Shown one piece after another: positions 58,393-64,000 of a DNA stretch of 64,000 bases. This DNA comes from Hygrophila difformis (Eukaryota; Streptophyta; Magnoliopsida; Lamiales; Acanthaceae). Both the position numbers and the translations under genes were made by a program. The notes beneath the pieces were generated by a model that saw only the letters and a program-made list of their open reading frames with translations, made no database searches and was not told the DNA's origin. Location of the stretch: NCBI GenBank assembly GCA_030278955.1, contig JAOANR010000014.1:39011453-39075452 (forward strand), in the 5' to 3' direction. Numbering within the stretch: the stretch's first letter is position 1; every line of letters begins with the position of its first letter.

Positions 58393-60993
58393 TGTAACAC
58401 CCCGGTTTTTGGTCACCCAGGTCGGGATGTCACCGCCACATCTCCATAGTAAGACACGGTTTCTCCGAGCTTACTACAGAGATGCAAGGCTAGGTATTGC
58501 AGTATTTAAAAACATTTAAATCATTCAAAATAGCCCATACAATATAATTCGAAAATAATACTAGCATAGCGCAGCGGAAATAATTGGTTTAGTACAGTAT
58601 CACAGCGGAAAATATAAATAGGGCCGACATGGCCAAAACACGGGTTAAACAGGCCCGCTCATAATATAGTCTAAAGTACGAATTTAAAAGCAAAATAACG
58701 TTCCCCAAAATCCCATGCATGATTCGTGCTCACACATGCTCATTCCACATATTCTGTAAGAAAAGGGATAAAAATGGTTTTGGTCAGCAAATTTGCTGAG
58801 TAAGTTAACACATGCATGATCGTAGGGTTTAAAAGCCATTAATTGAATAACTTACTAAAAGCATGATAATAACATAATATTTAATTTCATCTAATCAACT
58901 ATCCAACAGCATAATTTATCTCAGGGCTCTATTTAATAACACATATCGCATGGTTTAAGACAAAAGCCATAATTTAAATAAAGCATTTAAATAATTTAAT
59001 TGGACAACAACATAATTTAATTTACTTTAATTTAATTTAAAATCCCCATTACATCCCCGATTTGGTATTTCAAAGTTTCACGATAGCATCGCGATGTCAA
59101 CAAGTTTAGCCGGTAGCCCGGCGGCCGCAACCGTATCAGCCATACCCAGTACCACTCCGGAGCCTCGGGAAACCCATACGGATATTCACGAGAGTGTAGG
59201 CTCTATATTTCGCCGTTTTGGCAATATCACATTTCAAGTTTAGCGCGCGGGGTCACCATCGTCCATTACGGCACGAAGTGAATCGTTAGGGGGCACCCTG
59301 CAGAGCACTCACCCCTAATTTTAATTTATCAAGTTTGTAAGGGGATTTAATTTTTAAAATCTGATTTCAATTGTATTTATTTAAAAATAATATCTCACTC
59401 GTTTCAACCCTAAAGGTTAATTCCATGTTTCAACAAGATTTCAAGATTTTGTTTCCGGTAAACTACAGTTTACTCCAAAATTCGTCAAAAATCAGATTTA
59501 ATTCCAAAAATTCCAAAATTTCATATCTGACTCAGAAACGTCAAGATCTACAACTTTCGTGTTTTAACTTTTTCAATTCGGGATACCTAAGTAGGTCAAA
59601 ATCACCAATTTTCGCATAAGAACAATTCTGTCCGAGTTTAATGTGTCACAGTTTAAAGATTTCGAATTCTACCATAGCAATTCAACTCTAAATTTAATGA
59701 AATTTGACAGAGATCATCTTAAGACAATTATCTACGACTTTCATGTTTGGCCAAAGATCTAAAACAGTCTAGATCCTATGTCAAAAACGTGATCAAGATC
59801 ATTCCTAAGTTCTGTTCAAGATTTCAAGATCTCGATTCAAACAGCTCGGTTTCGGTGGGTTTTCACATATCAAATCAACTCCAAAAATTCTCAAAACTTT
59901 ACAGTAGCTAGATCTAGGTCTTAGGAACGTTTTTCGTGTTTTAAGTTTTTCCGTTTGAGTTCGTTTTAAGGTTCGGAAAAATTCATCAAATCTGTTGCGT
60001 CTGTAGAAAGTATAAATTGACAGATTTTCGATTTCTTGTTAATCTTTTAGTTTTGAATGTTTTAATTCATCCCAAAACCATGTAAGAGTTAACTTACAGA
60101 GTTTACGAACGTCCGGGATCGTCTATTCGAAGGCGTGGCTTCCAGTCCACCGTTTCTCCTCTCCGTTCGTCGGGTTCTACGATCTAGATCCAATACGGGG
60201 TGTAGAAAGAAAAAGGAGATGATTAGGATTCGTTTTCGAATCGTTTATTGAACAAAGATTGGATCGAGACTTACCAAGACTATGGAGATCTGTAGAAAAA
60301 TTCGTCCAACAGCGTTCGTCTTGGTTTCGTGCCTCCGACGACTCCGGATTTAGGGTTTCGAATGGGTAGAAGGTTGTAGGGTTTTGTAAACTTGTTCGGG
60401 GCTCCCAAGGGGTTTATTTATAGATTTCCCAAGCCCTAGGGCGTCCAACATCTGACCTAAGGGTCTTCAGTCGAGAGATGTTCAACCGAAAGTCGAAAAA
60501 TCCGCGTTCGGGCGAGAGATTCACGCAACGGGCGAATCTGTCGTGTGGCGCGGTCATGGCGCGCTCTTCCTCCTTCGACCGCGCGGCCACTGCGCGACAC
60601 TCGCCTGGACTTCGGTCCGGGCGGGTCGTGCGATCCGTCGTGCTTTTCCGCCTCTCTTTCGGGTTTCTATTCCTCTATGCTCCCGAATTCCGATTCCCGG
60701 GGTATCTTCGGGTTTCTACTTTCTCTCTAAATTTTTACTCGGGTCTAATTGGATGTTTTGGACTCGAATCCTCGAGTTCATTAGTGTCGGGTTTTGGTGT
60801 ACAATTTATTTCCCTTTAATAATTCTTTTTATTTAATTAAATTCCTTTAATTCCTTTTTAAGTTAAAATCTCATTTCTCATTTCCTTATCTTTATTTATT
60901 TCTTTATTTGCTGGATTCATTTATTTATTGTATTTATTGTTTATTTATTTAATTATTGTTTTATTTTATGTTGGAAAATTCTCGGGTATTACA
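58393..60993 (-). mobile_element. Solo LTR nested beside LINE in viral element
   Basis: A 2601-bp LTR with TG..CA ends and a perfect 5-bp duplication, CTGTT, at 58388-58392 and 60994-60998. There is no internal region, so unequal recombination between two LTRs has removed it. Same family and orientation as 997-3596. Its left target copy overlaps the right LINE target-site duplication, so it arrived after the LINE. Confidence 0.93.
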
Positions 60994-60998
60994 CTGTT

Positions 60999-61411
60999 CA
61001 TGTGGTAAAATATTAAAAGATAAGTGTACAAATATAATTGCACAAAAAAAACTTAAGAAAACTGATTATTCATTCTGTAAAAGGATATACACTCCTCAAC
61101 GATATGGTAGGCCGGAGTCATTAAGGAAAAAACCTAAATTCATGACAAGAAAGAAGTATTTCATAAAACAATCAAACAACAGAAGACCTTTCTTAAAACA
61201 AAAACATCACGTCAGAAAATATAATCCTAATAGAAATTATACAAAGAAACTTGCTTGTTTCACATGTGGTGATGAAAGCCATTTGGCAACAACATATCCT
61301 AAAAGAAAAAACCAACATTCTAGAGAGGCAATTCTTACAGAATGTATACAACAAGATATATTAGATGTGGACTCAGATGTTTATGAGACTGAAATAATAT
61401 ATAGTATGTAA
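60999..61411 (+). pseudogene. Viral capsid region, 3' part, with damaged zinc knuckle
   Basis: Continues the viral element after the solo LTR. Holds KDKCTNIIAQ and DYSFCKRIYTPQRYG blocks, then a Lys/Arg-rich stretch and the CCHC-type knuckle CFTCGDESHLATTY at 61256-61297. The fourth ligand is Tyr (codon 61295-61297), so the knuckle is incomplete. The frame ends at TAA 61409-61411. Confidence 0.7.
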
Positions 61412-61974
61412 CAATAGAAGAAAATGTTGTGGATGAACAAGAAGATAGTGATCCCTATGAATTGATTAATATGCTTGCAAATGAAAACTCGTATAATGGT
61501 ATCACATATAAAGAATATATGATGCCATATGAAACTGAATATATGATGAGGGAAATTAATGAATGCGAAAACCATAATTGGCTTTTCAGGGTAGGTACAG
61601 ATTCTACAGCTTGTATAAAATGCTCTTATTATCCATCAAGAAAACTAAGAGCTAGATGTACGGAATGTCATATAGAAATATGCCAAATATGCTTGGCAAG
61701 ACATTATAAAACCAAATTTCCCGAAGAAATGCCAACAACAAAAATTGATGATAATTATACATTTATTACAAAAAGGATAGATATAATAGAAAGAAAACTT
61801 TTTGATTTACAAAATATGACAACCCTTAAAGAATTAAAAACTAAAATTGAAAATATAGAAGATATCTTAGAAGAATATAATATGCTAAGTCTTAAAAATA
61901 CGGGAAATAAAGGAAAAGAAATTCCTGAAGAAGAATCTAATATGAACAAAATCCTAGTACATAGTACATGTTAG
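61412..61974 (+). pseudogene. Viral second Cys cluster region
   Basis: A different frame from the capsid piece before it. After acidic residues it carries C-x2-C-x11-C-x2-C-x4-C-x2-C at 61612-61692, a pattern known from badnavirus and tungrovirus polyproteins just after the capsid knuckle. All six Cys are intact. It is followed by a predicted coiled coil (IIERKLFDLQNM, LKELKTKIENIEDI). The frame closes at 61972-61974. Confidence 0.7.
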
Positions 61975-62515
61975 CACAAAACCCTGAGTACATACCTGTG
62001 TGCCAAGATCCTTCATCATTAACTTCACTAAGGGTACCGATAATCTTTAAATTAAGGGAATTAGTATTCCGTACTAATGCGATAATCGATACAGGATGTA
62101 CTAGAATAATAATAAATGAAAAACTTAGCAAAACCCATTAAATCAGAATTAATGGATGGAAGAATCTCATATACAACAAAACAACCTATTTCAGGTGGAC
62201 AGATACTTTGAAACCAATTGTGGAATATCAGAACCCTATGGAGTTCCTGATAATTCATACATAAAAGAATTAGTAATAAATGCAGATGTAATCTTAGGAT
62301 TACAATTTTTCTTACAAAATAATGGAGGATTATTTATCACAAAAGATTATATCCAAATTGTTGAAAGAACAACTTTGGCAATGTTTGCACCTAGTATTAG
62401 TAAGGCGGGAACCAAGCTTCTAACAATATCAGAGTTGCGAGAAAAGCATGGTGGAGTCCCTACTAAAATAAAAAAGAAAAAACTTTTAAAAGACGGAGAC
62501 ATTGAAAAACTGTAA
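61975..62515 (+). pseudogene. Viral aspartic protease region, frameshifted
   Basis: The active-site triplet DTG is at 62088-62096 (context AIIDTGCT), typical of retroviral-type aspartic proteases that cut the polyprotein. That frame stops at 62139-62141. The C-terminal half continues in another frame, with VILGLQFFLQNNGG at about 62288. The protease is therefore broken. Confidence 0.75.
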
Positions 62516-63813
62516 ATGCAAAATAAAAGGAGCATGTAAACAAACTTGTAAAGAAAATATACAAATTACAGAATCTGAAGAAGAATATATTCCTGAAACT
62601 CCAAAACTAAAAGAATTAATAAATATAACTAGATTTAAGCCTGAAGAAACCATAACAAAATGGATTGAGAGGTTAGAAAAATCCCAAATTATTGGAGATA
62701 ACATCCAGAAATATTGGGAAAAAGATGGAACAATATGTAAGCTTGAAATAATAAATCCAGAATTGAGAATCTCAACTGCAGAAATAAATACTACAAATTT
62801 GGATATAGCAGACTTCAAAATGCATATTGATGAATTAAAAGCTTTAAAATTAATTAGGGAATCAAACTCCAGACATAGGTCTGCAGCTTTTATTGTAAGA
62901 AAATATTCTGAAATTGTAAGAGGAAAATCAAGAATGGTCATTAATTATAAAAGACTTAATGACAATACAAAAGATTTTGCTTATAATATACTAGATAAAA
63001 CAGTTCTAATAAATAGGATTCAAGGCTCAAAAGTATATAAAAAATTTGACTGTAAATCAGGATTTTGGCAAGTAAAAATGCGTCCTGAATCATTTGAAAT
63101 GCACCTAGTATTAGTAAGGCGGGAACCAAGCTTCTAACAACATCAGAGTTGCGAGAAAAGCATGGTGGAGTCCCTACTAAAATAAAAAAGAAAAAACTTT
63201 TAAAAGACGGAGACATTGAAAAACTGTAAATGCAAAATAAAAGGAGCATGTAAACAAACTTGTAAAGAAAATATACAAATTACAGAATCTGAAGAAGAAT
63301 ATATTCCTGAAACTCCAAAACTAAAAGAATTAATAAATATAACTAGATTTAAGCCTGAAGAAACCATAACAAAATGGATTGAGAGGTTAGAAAAATCCCA
63401 AATTATTGGAGATAACATCCAGAAATATTGGGAAAAAGATGGAACAATATGTAAGCTTGAAATAATAAATCCAGAATTGAGAATCTCAACTGCAGAAATA
63501 AATACTACAAATCTGGATATAGCAGACTTCAAAATGCATATTGATGAATTAAAAGCTTTAAAAGTAATTAGGGAATCAAACTCCAGACATAGGTCTGCAG
63601 CTTTTATTGTAAGAAAATATTCTGAAATTGTAAGAGGAAAATCAAGAATGGTTATTAATTATAAAAGACTTAATGACAATACAAAAGATTTTCTTATAAT
63701 ATACCAGATAAAACAATTCTAATAAATAGGATTCAAGGCTCAAAAGTATATAAAAAATTTGACTGTAAATCAGGATTTTGGCAAGTAAAAATGCGTCCTG
63801 AATCATTTGAATG
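62386..63813 (+). repeat. 0.7 kb tandem duplication across protease/RT junction
   Basis: Copy 1 (62386-63099) and copy 2 (63100-63813) are direct repeats with a 714-base period. I count about six substitutions (for example ATATCAG to ACATCAG near 62425 and 63139; AATTTGG to AATCTGG) and one single-base loss in copy 2 near 63691. Both start at TGCACCTAGTATTAG. The junction shares only TGCACC-scale homology. Confidence 0.9.
62502..63137 (+). pseudogene. Viral reverse transcriptase N-terminal part, copy 1
   Basis: Opens with a Cys-rich CKCKIKGACKQTC stretch and acidic linker, then the start of the RT: FKMHIDELKALKLI, AAFIVRKYSEI, RMVINYKRLND and FDCKSGFWQVKM. At the duplication junction the frame runs into the second copy's upstream sequence and stops at 63135-63137, so the catalytic centre is never reached. 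Confidence 0.8.
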
Positions 63814-64000
63814 GATTGCATTCACATGTCCAGAAGGTCTATTTGAATGGCTGGTAATGCCAGTTGGATTAAAGAATGCACCAGCTATATTTCAACAAAA
63901 GATGGATAAGATATATAAACCATATCAAAAGTTTGTTTTGGTATATATTGATGATATCCTAGTGTTTTCAAAAAATATTACTGAACATATGAGTCATCTT
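63216..64000 (+). pseudogene. Viral reverse transcriptase, copy 2, to window edge
   Basis: Repeats the start of copy 1, loses one base near 63691 (closing the frame at 63722), and continues in another frame with FEWLVMPVGLKNAPAIFQQ and the catalytic YIDD at 63944-63955, followed by ILVFS. The remaining RT and RNase H lie beyond the window. Confidence 0.82.

Larger units (their letters stand above)
49985..64000 (+). mobile_element. Endogenous pararetrovirus (Caulimoviridae, badnavirus-like), decayed
   Basis: A viral insertion running past the right edge. Plus-strand order: repeats and tRNA-Met primer site, small ORFs and a coiled-coil region, movement protein, capsid region with zinc knuckle, a second Cys cluster, aspartic protease, reverse transcriptase. 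That order and the second Cys cluster fit badnavirus/tungrovirus polyproteins. Frames are broken by stops and frameshifts throughout, so it is a fossil. A LINE (53824-58381) and a solo LTR (58393-60993) interrupt the capsid region. Its left boundary is not defined; 49985 is where viral-like, A-rich, SINE-free sequence begins. The genus is an inference from domain order; another caulimovirid genus remains possible. Confidence 0.85.

Overview
This window is nuclear DNA of a flowering plant, almost certainly a eudicot. The protein-coding genes have many introns with GT..AG borders, and they encode plant-specific or plant-type families (PLATZ, Ole e 1, GDSL lipase, GH35 beta-galactosidase with a C-terminal lectin domain). 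The intergenic DNA is AT-rich and full of plant transposons. The species cannot be named from the sequence.

Layout. 1-3596: minus-strand LTR retrotransposon, cut by the window edge (leader, tRNA-Met primer site, one 2.6 kb LTR). 3597-7452: SINE and MITE insertions. 7453-8748: PLATZ zinc-binding gene (-). 10450-16171: nearly intact L1-type LINE with a 21-bp target-site duplication. 16298-17186: hAT-like MITE holding a Stowaway-like MITE. 17574-20757: VPS37, ESCRT-I (+). 21778-22538: Ole e 1-like secreted protein with an acidic repeat tail (-). 23746-28910: DEAD-box helicase of the LOS4/DBP5 group (-). 29613-30240: LINE fragment. 30338-32282: long diverged inverted repeat with two SINEs in its left arm. 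33492-39368: EMC1 (-). 40824-42206: GDSL esterase/lipase (+) with a MITE directly upstream. 42494-46542: beta-galactosidase (-). 46543-49984: MITEs and SINEs. About 49985-64000: decayed endogenous pararetrovirus (Caulimoviridae, badnavirus-like domain order), interrupted by a 5'-truncated LINE whose right flank was in turn hit by an LTR retrotransposon, now a solo LTR.

The host genes are unrelated housekeeping or secretory genes, not a cluster: VPS37 acts in endosomal sorting, LOS4 in mRNA export, EMC1 in ER membrane-protein insertion, and the GDSL enzyme, beta-galactosidase and Ole e 1 protein are predicted to be secreted. All exon joins were read by hand; each coding sequence sums to a multiple of three and ends at a stop. 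The least ordinary items are the three-layer nested insertion in the viral element, its 0.7 kb tandem duplication across the protease/reverse-transcriptase junction, the long inverted repeat at 30-32 kb, the GDSL enzyme lacking a conserved catalytic-block Asn, and a possible 3' transduction in the second LINE.
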